Below are positions 1-5,463 of a DNA stretch of 5,480 bases, one piece after another. The notes under the pieces are model-generated. The model made no database searches. It was not told the origin of the DNA and saw only the letters and a list, made by a program, of their open reading frames with translations. The first letter of the stretch is position 1. Each line of letters begins with the position of its first letter. The position numbers and the translations under genes were made by a program. The DNA comes from DATKXO01 sp035528995 (GTDB lineage Bacteria; Planctomycetota; Phycisphaerae; UBA1845), in assembly GCA_035528995.1 (NCBI GenBank), contig DATKXO010000239.1, positions 1-5,480 on the forward strand, read 5' to 3'.

Positions 1-3000
1 ACGATGTTGCCGTCGGATCGCAGGTCCAGATCCGAGTTGATCGTCGCATTGCCGTCGGCGACGAGGTTGCCTCGTACGATGATCTGGGAACCCGAGACGG
101 TTGGGACTGTGGCCGTGGTCTGCCTCAGCTCCAGCGTGCCGTCCAGACCCCAGGCGGCCGTGGTGTTGACGGCCAGCGTGGCGCTGTCCACCAGGCAGTG
201 GCCGTCGTAGGCGTTGTCGGCGTATGTGTCGATGTCCGGGGAGTCGATCGTGAGCGTCACCCCAGGTTGGATGACCATGTTGGATGACACGGCGTAGTAT
301 CCGTCCCAGTCGTAGGTGCCCACGGCGATCGTCGTGTTGGCCGTCACGTTGGCATCGTCGTCCTGCCAGACCACGCCGTTGCCGTCCAGCGTGCCCCCGG
401 CGTAGGTCGTGTACCCGTCCAGGTGGAGCTTGTCGTTGACGGTGGGCACGTGAATGCGCCCGGTGCCGCGGAGATCCACGTCGCAGTAGATCCACGCGCT
501 GTCGCCCGAGACCTCGACGGTGCCGTTGAGCTTCAGCCTCGAACCCTTCACAACGGGCTGGCAGCCGGCGGAAACGGTCAGGTACAAACGCCAGTCCACC
601 CCCCACCAGCCGGTCGCGCCCGTGTCCACCCAGAGCGTGCCGCCGTTGACGTGGATGTCCCCGTCGTGGGCGTTGTCGGACTCATCGATGCTGGTCGAGT
701 TGATCCGGAAGGTGACATTCGGATCCACGGTACAGTCGCTGAGCCCCGTGCCATCCCAGTCGTAGGTGGCCACGTCAATCGTGGTGTTGGCCAGCACGTG
801 GGCGCTCTGGCTCTGGTGGATCGTTCCCGTGCCCGTGTACGAGCCGCCGCGGAACTCGGTCGGCGCGTCCAGTCGCAGCAGGCTGTTGACCACGACGTTC
901 GCCGACGAGTGGAAGACCAGCTCGGCTGGCGCCAGCTCCGCGTTCTGTGTCGCGGAGATGAACCCTCGAACCTCGAACGTGCCGTTGCCGTCCACACGGG
1001 CCTCGCTGGCGCCGCCGATGTACAGCCGCCCGCCGGTGCTGAGCTGCCAGTCGCCCTCGACCGTGACCGACCGACCGGAGCCGACGTTCATGTTCCCGTC
1101 AAACCAGTCGGCCACGTCGCCCCGCACCAGGATGTTCCCGTCGACGGCGTTAACCTTGCCGTAGCCGTTGATGCCGTCCATGTCGAAGTCGCTTACGGTG
1201 TCGATAATCAGCCCGCCGCCGTCGGCCGTGATCGTGCCGTCGTTGTAGAACTGCTGACCGGCAATCGTGCCGCTGCCGCGCACCGTCCCGAGGAAGTTCT
1301 GCACTGTCGAGCAGTTAAACGTCGCGCTGTTGAGTTCGACCGTCCCCTCCAGGAACCACAGCCCGGGCACGTCCACCGTCAGCGTGGCGCCGGTGCCCAG
1401 GACGGCCGTCCCGTCATAGCCTTCGATGCCGAGGGTCGACTCGACCTTGTTGGCGTCGATGACCAGAGTGCGGCCGGCGTTGACCCACGTGCAGTGCCCG
1501 GACTCGGACGCCCCGTCCCAGTTGAACGTCTCCACGGCGATCGTCGTGTTGTTGACCACGACGATGTTGGCGTCGTGCTGGAGCCAGCCCATGCCGGTCA
1601 GGCTGGCCCCGTAGTAGTAGGCCGTGTTGCCGTCGACGATGAGCCCCCAGCCTCCGGGAATCGTCCCGGTGCAGGTCGAGTGGAAGTACACGCGATTGCC
1701 CGTGATCCTGCCGCCACCGTTGAAGTGAAGCGTGCCGCGGAGCACGACGTCGGTGGCCACCACGTTCGCCGCCGACGGGGCGCCGTAGAAGTACAGGTCG
1801 CCGCCCGTGCCCAGCTCGAAGGTGTCCGTGAAGGTCAGCGTCCGGCCCGAGCCGATCAGCACGTTGGAATCGATGGGGTCAGACGCCGACCCGACCACGG
1901 TGAGACTGCCCAGCGCGCAGTTGATCAGGCCGCTGCCGCTGCCGTCCAGGTCAAACAGGCCCGTGCCCTGGAGTGTCAACGTGCCGCCTGAGGGCGCGAT
2001 CGAGCCGTTGTTACTGAACTGCCCGGCGACATCGACCGTGCCGTATCCGGTCACCCGGCCGCCCGACTGCGTGTAGAGGTTGTGCTGCACGTCCACCAGC
2101 CCCCCGGCGAGCTCCACCTTTGCGCTGTTGGTGATGACCAGGTCATTTGCCTCCAGCTCGCCGCTGGCGGGCACGAGGATCTGCGTCGAGCTGCCATCCA
2201 CGGTCGTCGTCTGGGCCACGTACAGCTTGTACACGCTCGTGGACAAGTGATCGTCATTGCCGATGTACAGGTTTCGGGCGGAGCCGCTGGCGCCTAGCGA
2301 GACGTTGGCGAAGCTGGTGGCCCGGCGGATGTAGGCGTCCTCGGTGCTGTCCGGGTACATGCGGCCGATCCAACTGTTGGCGTCGTTCCACAGCGTGCCC
2401 ATGAGGAAGTCCTTGCGCTCCAGGTCGATCTTGCCCCAGCCGCTGGCGGCCGCCATCGACAGCACGTCTGCGGCGCTGGGAAGCCGCCGCTGTCCCGTGT
2501 CGAAGTACGGGTACATCAGGGCGTTGGCATCCGCCAGGTGGTAAACGTTGGTGGTGGTGTAGCACTCGACGGCCATCGTCGCCCCGTGGACCTGCTGGGG
2601 ATTGATGTCGTAGTCGTAGTCGCCGACCTCGCTGTCGGCGACGCTGTCGGTCAGACCAAGTGCGTGCCCGACCTCGTGGAAGGCCACGCTCAGAAGGTCA
2701 TATCCATTGGTGGGCAGTCCCGCCAGGGTGGCGGTGCCCGCGTAGGAGGCCTCGAACACCTCCGGCGGGCTGCCGTTGAACCATGCGGTCTGCTGGCCGG
2801 CCGTCAGGTCGCGGTACAGCAACTGCGTCATGCCGAACTCCGAATGGCTGGCCGGGGTGGAGTCGAGGAACCACACCCGGCTGCTGTTGTCGAAACGAAT
2901 GTTGCACTCGGTCTCGCGCCCGTTCGAATCCGTGCTCACGTTGCTGTGCTGGGCCAGCGTAGTCCCGGTGAAATTGTGCCAGTAGTAGTTGATGGTCAGC

Positions 3001-3221
3001 GTGTGGTTGTCCTCGATGATGTCCTGGTAGTACGACTCCACGGCCTGCATGATCGGCTGGAGCTCGTAGGTCCGGTCCACCCCGTTGGAGTCGGTGTATG
3101 TGTTGTTGGGATCGAAGTTCAGGACGATATTGAACGCCCCGCGCGCCGCGGTGGACAGGCCCCAGACCACCAGAAGCGCAGCCAGCAGCGAGATGTATCC
3201 AAGGCGTGCTTTGCCAGTCAT
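1..3221 (-). CDS. Secreted metzincin-type (matrixin-like) zinc metalloprotease with long beta-solenoid repeat region; C-terminus beyond left edge
   Basis: An open frame of 1,073 codons has no stop inside the window, so the gene is 3'-truncated by the left edge. The ATG at 3221 is the only plausible start: an in-frame TGA lies ten codons upstream at 3249-3251, no ATG/GTG/TTG lies between, and AGGTAGGA precedes it. Residues 1-29 form a signal peptide (K4, R6, hydrophobic 9-22, cleavage around 25-29). Residues 30 to about 265 are a metzincin catalytic domain: HEVGHALGLTD at 182-192 supplies His182, His186, catalytic Glu183 and the conserved Gly189, and ALMYPYF (Met236) is the Met-turn. The third ligand position is Asp192, not the usual matrixin His. 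No cysteine-switch propeptide is visible between signal and catalytic domain. A W-NDANSW...P...DAYI module (279-298) opens a Gly/Asn/Thr/Asp-rich beta-solenoid that continues to residue 1073, with tandem superrepeats. Expected role: extracellular or surface-attached proteolysis; substrate unknown. A dockerin, PEP-CTERM or similar tail may lie off the window, but this is not visible. Confidence 0.88.
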   Translation of the reverse strand, partial: MTGKARLGYISLLAALLVVWGLSTAARGAFNIVLNFDPNNTYTDSNGVDRTYELQPIMQAVESYYQDIIEDNHTLTINYYWHNFTGTTLAQHSNVSTDSNGRETECNIRFDNSSRVWFLDSTPASHSEFGMTQLLYRDLTAGQQTAWFNGSPPEVFEASYAGTATLAGLPTNGYDLLSVAFHEVGHALGLTDSVADSEVGDYDYDINPQQVHGATMAVECYTTTNVYHLADANALMYPYFDTGQRRLPSAADVLSMAAASGWGKIDLERKDFLMGTLWNDANSWIGRMYPDSTEDAYIRRATSFANVSLGASGSARNLYIGNDDHLSTSVYKLYVAQTTTVDGSSTQILVPASGELEANDLVITNSAKVELAGGLVDVQHNLYTQSGGRVTGYGTVDVAGQFSNNGSIAPSGGTLTLQGTGLFDLDGSGSGLINCALGSLTVVGSASDPIDSNVLIGSGRTLTFTDTFELGTGGDLYFYGAPSAANVVATDVVLRGTLHFNGGGRITGNRVYFHSTCTGTIPGGWGLIVDGNTAYYYGASLTGMGWLQHDANIVVVNNTTIAVETFNWDGASESGHCTWVNAGRTLVIDANKVESTLGIEGYDGTAVLGTGATLTVDVPGLWFLEGTVELNSATFNCSTVQNFLGTVRGSGTIAGQQFYNDGTITADGGGLIIDTVSDFDMDGINGYGKVNAVDGNILVRGDVADWFDGNMNVGSGRSVTVEGDWQLSTGGRLYIGGASEARVDGNGTFEVRGFISATQNAELAPAELVFHSSANVVVNSLLRLDAPTEFRGGSYTGTGTIHQSQSAHVLANTTIDVATYDWDGTGLSDCTVDPNVTFRINSTSIDESDNAHDGDIHVNGGTLWVDTGATGWWGVDWRLYLTVSAGCQPVVKGSRLKLNGTVEVSGDSAWIYCDVDLRGTGRIHVPTVNDKLHLDGYTTYAGGTLDGNGVVWQDDDANVTANTTIAVGTYDWDGYYAVSSNMVIQPGVTLTIDSPDIDTYADNAYDGHCLVDSATLAVNTTAAWGLDGTLELRQTTATVPTVSGSQIIVRGNLVADGNATINSDLDLRSDGNI
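100..2048 (-). repeat. Internal protein superrepeats in the protease stalk (two units of about 255 residues plus a shortened third)
   Basis: Unit 1 begins near residue 392 (GYGTV) and unit 2 near residue 649 (GSGTI). Landmarks recur at matching offsets. GSGR followed by a TGG-x-LY strand is at 457 and 714 (257 apart). FDLDG and FDMDG occur near 423 and 679. NTTIAVETFNWDG is at 558-570 and NTTIDVATYDWDG at 812-824 (254 apart). A third copy, NTTIAVGTYDWDG, is at 962-974, only 150 residues on, so about 100 residues of the first half are missing from unit 3. Sequence following the WDG also aligns: a TL-x-I strand, then an acidic segment ending in N-x-x-DG or YDG, then a Leu-Val strand. The identity is moderate and is seen at protein level, indicating old duplication. 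The units probably build successive turns of a right-handed beta-helix. Confidence 0.75.
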
Positions 3222-3486
3222 TATCGTCCTACCTTTCTGTGGCGAGGTTCAGACTGTCCGCCGCCCGACGCCCGGCGCCGGGTTCTCACTCAAACCGATG
3301 CCGTTCCAGCCTTCCCGTCCGCCGGAGGACGCCGCCGCCCGCATCAGGAGGCATCCAGGCCGCAGGCCACGCGCCTCTCGCGCAGAGTTGTCCGCGCCCT
3401 GCTCTGGCTGAACTTGGAGATCGCACCTCACTTCTGAATGCCTGGACGCGCTCAAGAAGTATGCTTTCCGGACGGCTGCATCCGGT
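3222..3486 (-). other. Predicted long 5' leader of the metalloprotease mRNA, no gene seen
   Basis: Between the predicted transcription start and the ATG lie about 265 nt of GC-rich sequence. It contains the perfect 12-bp palindrome CCCGGCGCCGGG (3271-3282) and a GTCC...GGAC inverted repeat (3319-3332). Short open frames cross it on both strands, but none has a recognisable product or a convincing start. I recognise no riboswitch consensus. The leader may be structured, but its function is unknown. Confidence 0.3.
3227..3234 (-). promoter_or_regulatory. Ribosome binding site of the metalloprotease gene
   Basis: On the minus strand the ATG is preceded by AAAGGTAGGACGATA. The AGGA ends 5 nt before the start codon and an overlapping AAAGG ends about 10 nt before it, so a Shine-Dalgarno pairing at normal spacing is available. 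It decides the start at 3221, the first start codon after an in-frame stop. Confidence 0.65.
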
Positions 3487-3510
3487 TAAAGGATTATCCT
3501 TCCTGCCGGA
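3481..3510 (-). promoter_or_regulatory. Nested inverted repeat over the -10 box, possible operator
   Basis: AAGGATTATCCTT (3489-3501, plus-strand reading) is a perfect 6-bp inverted repeat around one central base, and it contains the GATAAT -10 hexamer. An outer TCCGG (3481-3485) and CCGGA (3506-3510) pair encloses it. A repressor bound here would block the promoter. The alternatives are a chance palindrome, or a stem in read-through RNA from pyk. No T-rich tract follows, so it is not a good intrinsic terminator. Confidence 0.3.
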
Positions 3511-3522
3511 AGCCGATGTCAA
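3493..3522 (-). promoter_or_regulatory. Sigma70-type promoter for the metalloprotease gene (TTGACA-18-GATAAT)
   Basis: Read on the minus strand, a perfect -35 hexamer TTGACA (3517-3522) is followed after 18 bp by GATAAT (3493-3498), a five-of-six match to TATAAT. In a GC-rich intergenic region this is an unusually good match. Transcription would start near 3484-3487 and give a leader of roughly 265 nt before the ATG at 3221. The -35 lies only 30 bp past the pyk stop codon, so the protease gene probably has its own transcription unit. Seen: the hexamers and spacing. Inferred: activity and start site. Confidence 0.55.
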
Positions 3523-3530
3523 GAGGCAAG

Positions 3531-3544
3531 CGAGGAATACCTCG
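3531..3544 (-). terminator. Weak hairpin just after pyk, doubtful terminator
   Basis: CGAGG-AATA-CCTCG forms a 5-bp stem with a 4-nt loop, starting 8 nt after the pyk stop codon. It has the right position for a terminator, but no U-rich tract follows on the minus strand, so intrinsic termination is not well supported. It may instead be a 3'-end stabilising stem. Confidence 0.2.
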
Positions 3545-3552
3545 GCGGCGCG

Positions 3553-4968
3553 TCAGGCGACGGTGTGGACGACGAGCGTGTTGGTCTTGCCGGGCGTGCC
3601 TATGGGCCGGCCGGAGATGACCACGATCTTCTCGCCTCGGCGAGCGAGCTTGCGCTGAAGTGCGAAGCGGCCGGCTATGTCCAGCACGTGGCGGGTGTGC
3701 GGCGGTGCGTCTGCGCGGAAGGCGTCCACGCCGTAGTAGAGGCACAGCCGCCGGACGGCGGGCAGGTCCGGCGAGATCGCCAGGATGGGACATCGCAGGC
3801 GTGCCTTTGCCAGCAGCGCGGCCGTCGCGCCGGTGAGCGTGAAGACGGCCACCGCTGCGATCTGCTCGACGGCCAGCACCTCGCGCACGGCCCCCGCAAT
3901 CGCCTGCATCGTGCGGTTCGCCGAGGTGGGCAGCGACAGCGAGACCGCCGTCTGATCGTGATACTCCTGGATCGCGCGGACGATCTGGTTCATCATCGCC
4001 ACCGCCTGCACGGGGTACTTGCCGACGGCCGTCTCCCCGGAGAGCATCACCGCGTCGGCGTGGTCGAGCACGGCGTTGGCCACGTCGGAGACCTCCGCGC
4101 GCGTGGGCGTGGGCGAGGTCGTCATCGTCTCGAGCATCTGCGTGGCGATGATGCATGGCTTGCCGGCCTGATGCGCGAGCTGCGCGATCCGCTTCTGCGC
4201 GACGGGGACGGCCGGCAGGTCCATCTCCACGCCCAGGTCGCCGCGAGCGACCATAACCCCGTCGGCAGCCTCCAGGACGTCCCCGATGCGGTCCAGGGCC
4301 TCGGGCTTCTCGATCTTGGCGATGACGCTAGCGCCGCAGGAGGCCTCGCCGAGCAGCCCGCGCAGCTCCTGCACGTCGGCGGCCGAGCGCACGAACGACA
4401 TCGCCACGTAGTCGAGGCCGCGCTCCGCGATCCAGCGGACGTCGTGCCTGTCCTTCTCGGTGAGGGCCGACAGCGCCAGCTCGGTATGCGGCAGGTTGAC
4501 GCCCTTGCCGCTGGCCAGCACCCCGCCGCGCTCGACGCGGCAGACGGCCGCGTCGCCCGACACCTCCTGCACCGACAGCCGAAGCTTCCCGTCGTCCAGC
4601 AGGATCCCCTGGCCCGGCTTCAGCGCGTCGACCAACTCGCGAAGCGTGGTGGATATCCGCTCGACCGTGCCGACGACGGGCTCGCGCTCGATCCTGAGCC
4701 GGTGGCCTTCGGGCAGCAGGACCGATCCGCCGTCGATGGGCCCGACGCGGATCTTCGGCCCGCACAGGTCGGCCATCGCCGCCATCGGCTCGCCCAGTTC
4801 CCGCTCGACCTGCCTGATGTTGGCGAGGTACTGCCCGAGCTGCTCAGGCGTGCCGTGGGAGAGGTTGATTCGGAAGACATCGCAGCCGGCCTCCGCCAGC
4901 CGACGGATCGTCTGGGCCTCGCCGCTGGCCGGCCCGATCGTCGCGACGATCTTGGTGCGAATCTTCAC
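3553..4968 (-). CDS. pyk: Pyruvate kinase, complete, GTG start
   Basis: Catalyses phosphoenolpyruvate + ADP to pyruvate + ATP, the last step of glycolysis, in the cytoplasm, usually as a homotetramer. The GTG at 4968 gives VKIRTKIVATIGPAS, the classic N-terminus, and 471 residues, the usual length. Longer in-frame forms reach 5100 but add low-complexity Arg/Gly/Pro sequence without family similarity. Domains: A from 1-70 and about 168-340, lid B about 71-167, C about 345-471. Visible catalytic elements are Arg33, Asn35, Ser37 and His38 (RINLSHG), Asp67 and Arg74 (DLCGPKIR), Lys218 and Glu220 (AKIE), Asp244 (ARGDLG), Thr276 (IIATQ) and the PTRAEVSDVANAV signature (289-300 region). Lys72 replaces the Glu of K+-dependent enzymes. 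The C domain has the TLTGAT phosphate-loop motif (377-382) and ends in SGRPIGTPGKTN, so allosteric control by a phosphorylated effector is possible, effector unknown. No pathway neighbours are in the window. Identification is secure. Confidence 0.97.
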   Translation of the reverse strand: MKIRTKIVATIGPASGEAQTIRRLAEAGCDVFRINLSHGTPEQLGQYLANIRQVERELGEPMAAMADLCGPKIRVGPIDGGSVLLPEGHRLRIEREPVVGTVERISTTLRELVDALKPGQGILLDDGKLRLSVQEVSGDAAVCRVERGGVLASGKGVNLPHTELALSALTEKDRHDVRWIAERGLDYVAMSFVRSAADVQELRGLLGEASCGASVIAKIEKPEALDRIGDVLEAADGVMVARGDLGVEMDLPAVPVAQKRIAQLAHQAGKPCIIATQMLETMTTSPTPTRAEVSDVANAVLDHADAVMLSGETAVGKYPVQAVAMMNQIVRAIQEYHDQTAVSLSLPTSANRTMQAIAGAVREVLAVEQIAAVAVFTLTGATAALLAKARLRCPILAISPDLPAVRRLCLYYGVDAFRADAPPHTRHVLDIAGRFALQRKLARRGEKIVVISGRPIGTPGKTNTLVVHTVA

Positions 4969-4975
4969 GGCAGGG

Positions 4976-5002
4976 ATTGTACACCCCCGCCCGCCCCCGC
5001 AA
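4976..5002 (-). promoter_or_regulatory. Possible pyk promoter giving a leaderless mRNA
   Basis: On the minus strand TACAAT (4976-4981), five of six to TATAAT, ends 7 nt before the GTG start of pyk. That spacing would put transcription initiation at or next to the start codon. No Shine-Dalgarno sequence is present: the bases just before GTG read CCCTGCC. The best -35 candidate, TTGCGG at 4997-5002, has only 15 bp spacing and is weak. The alternatives are a real promoter further upstream, or non-SD initiation on a longer leader. Confidence 0.3.
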
Positions 5003-5097
5003 CAGCGCCCCGGTCCGCGATGCCGTTCTGGGCGCGTCGCAGGCCCCGCACGCGCCACCCCCGGCTTGACGTTTGGGCGTAGGGCATAGGAAGGTGG

Positions 5098-5116
5098 CAC
5101 GGGCTTTCAGCCCGTG
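5098..5116. repeat. Perfect 8-bp hairpin, REP-like intergenic element
   Basis: CACGGGCT-TTC-AGCCCGTG is a perfect 8-bp stem with a 3-nt loop. The stem can extend outward through a small bulge using GGTG (5093-5096) and CACC (5120-5123). No T tract follows on either strand, so it is not a typical terminator. It lies about 130 bp upstream of pyk. The form suggests a dispersed repetitive extragenic palindrome, but only one copy is in the window. Confidence 0.5.
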
Positions 5117-5148
5117 AATCACCCAAGGCGTGGGGATTCGCCGAATCG

Positions 5149-5193
5149 CACATAACTCGTGTCATTCGTGTAATTTGTGGACTTCTTGTCGTT
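5149..5193. repeat. Degenerate 9-bp tandem repeat, five units
   Basis: The sequence parses into consecutive 9-mers CACATAACT, CGTGTCATT, CGTGTAATT, TGTGGACTT, CTTGTCGTT. Units 2 and 3 differ at one base; the outer ones are degenerate. Because 9 is a multiple of three, translations are repetitive (ITRMTR or NYTNDT-like strings), which explains the apparent small ORFs here. From memory, similar CGTGTAATT arrays are scattered in intergenic DNA of several environmental phyla. Function unknown. Confidence 0.55.
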
Positions 5194-5216
5194 CGGAGGA
5201 TGAAAAATATTCTCAC

Positions 5217-5228
5217 AAATCGCGATTT
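5217..5228. repeat. Perfect 12-bp palindrome AAATCGCGATTT
   Basis: AAATCGCGATTT is a perfect 12-bp palindrome in the AT-rich part of the region. It could be a binding site for a dimeric regulator, but it lies about 250 bp upstream of pyk and there is no adjacent promoter I can support. It may be chance. Confidence 0.3.
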
Positions 5229-5282
5229 TGATGCACTGTTTGGGGGGTCTCTGCACGTTACGTCGTCTTAGGGAGGGCATAC

Positions 5283-5317
5283 CATTGCGGATTGCAGATT
5301 GACGATTGCGGATTGCC
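5283..5317. repeat. 7-bp tandem repeat (GATTGCx), five units
   Basis: Five consecutive heptamers are seen: cATTGCG, GATTGCA, GATTGAC, GATTGCG, GATTGCC. The consensus is GATTGCG. The minus-strand translation gives the AIRNRQSAIRN string, a pattern I recall from spurious annotated ORFs in repeat-rich environmental genomes. It is not coding. Confidence 0.7.
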
Positions 5318-5344
5318 AAGCGCGCAACGTGAAGCGCGAACCTG
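5318..5344. repeat. Two-copy 13-14 bp repeat (AAGCGCG...)
   Basis: AAGCGCGCAACGTG (5318-5331) is followed at once by AAGCGCGAACCTG (5332-5344). They share the AAGCGCG core and differ by one inserted base and a few substitutions. It is continuous with the heptamer array on its left and the hairpin on its right. Confidence 0.4.
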
Positions 5345-5377
5345 TCCTCCGTAGCACGCGAAGCGGGCGAAGGAGGA
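5345..5377. repeat. Imperfect palindrome or hairpin (TCCTCC...GGAGGA)
   Basis: The arms pair in three blocks: TCCTCC (5345-5350) with GGAGGA (5372-5377), GC (5354-5355) with GC (5367-5368), and CGC (5357-5359) with GCG (5363-5365), around a GAA loop. The internal loops are symmetric (GTA against GAA, A against G). The 11 pairs in such a regular layout indicate a real structured element, not a chance match. There is no T tract. Confidence 0.5.
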
Positions 5378-5412
5378 GCGCAGAACGCGGAGCGCGGAAC
5401 GGGCAGCGCGGG
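5377..5412. repeat. 14-bp tandem repeat (AGCGCxGAACGxGx), about 2.6 units
   Basis: AGCGCAGAACGCGG (5377-5390), AGCGCGGAACGGGC (5391-5404) and the partial unit AGCGCGGG (5405-5412) follow one another directly. The AGCGCG core resembles that of the pair at 5318-5344 on the other side of the hairpin, so the two arrays may share an origin. Confidence 0.5.
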
Positions 5413-5427
5413 TCGGGGGTCGGCCGT

Positions 5428-5463
5428 CCGGTCATCCGGTATTCCGGTCCTCCGGTCCTCCGG
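5428..5463. repeat. 8-bp tandem repeat (CCGGTxxT), 4.5 units
   Basis: The units are CCGGTCAT, CCGGTATT, CCGGTCCT, CCGGTCCT and a final CCGG. The CCGGT core is invariant and only the last three bases vary, as in slipped-strand simple repeats. Period 8 is not a multiple of three, so this is not protein-driven. Confidence 0.7.

Noticed and set aside
423..1991. Long plus-strand open frame of 522 codons opposite the metalloprotease stalk
   Set aside because: It is antisense to a continuous frame with a signal peptide, a zinc motif and repeats. Its product is Val/Arg/Ala/Pro/His-rich low-complexity sequence with no family features, as expected from GC-rich codons read backwards.
2538..3437. Plus-strand open frame of 299 codons opposite the protease catalytic domain
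   Set aside because: It is the antisense shadow of the catalytic domain and crosses the protease start and leader. No motifs and no convincing start.
3249..3455. Minus-strand small frame of 68 codons in the protease leader
   Set aside because: No ribosome binding site or recognisable product, and its composition is explained by GC-rich sequence. A leader peptide role cannot be supported.
3494..4156. Minus-strand open frame of 220 codons overlapping pyk in another frame
   Set aside because: It is a frame-shifted reading of pyk with His/Arg/Ala-rich low-complexity sequence.
3565..5082. Plus-strand open frame of 505 codons opposite pyk
   Set aside because: It is the exact antisense of pyruvate kinase, whose family identity is certain. 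The product is compositionally biased (Arg/Asp/His/Gly) with no domain.
4969..5100. N-terminal extension of pyruvate kinase by 44 residues to a GTG at 5100
   Set aside because: The added residues are Pro/Arg/Gly low-complexity with no family similarity and overlap the hairpin at 5098. The GTG at 4968 gives the standard N-terminus and length.
5186..5213. Plus-strand promoter TTGTCG-16-TATTCT
   Set aside because: Weak match at suboptimal spacing, inside the 9-bp repeat array, with no plus-strand gene downstream in the window.
5119..5319. Small minus-strand open frames in the repeat region
   Set aside because: Their translations (AIRNRQSAIRN, NYTNDT, ITRMTR) come directly from the 7- and 9-bp repeats. 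No domain and no good start.
5281..5463. CRISPR array
   Set aside because: The repeats are contiguous with units of 7-14 bp and no unique spacers, so this is tandem repeat DNA and not a CRISPR.
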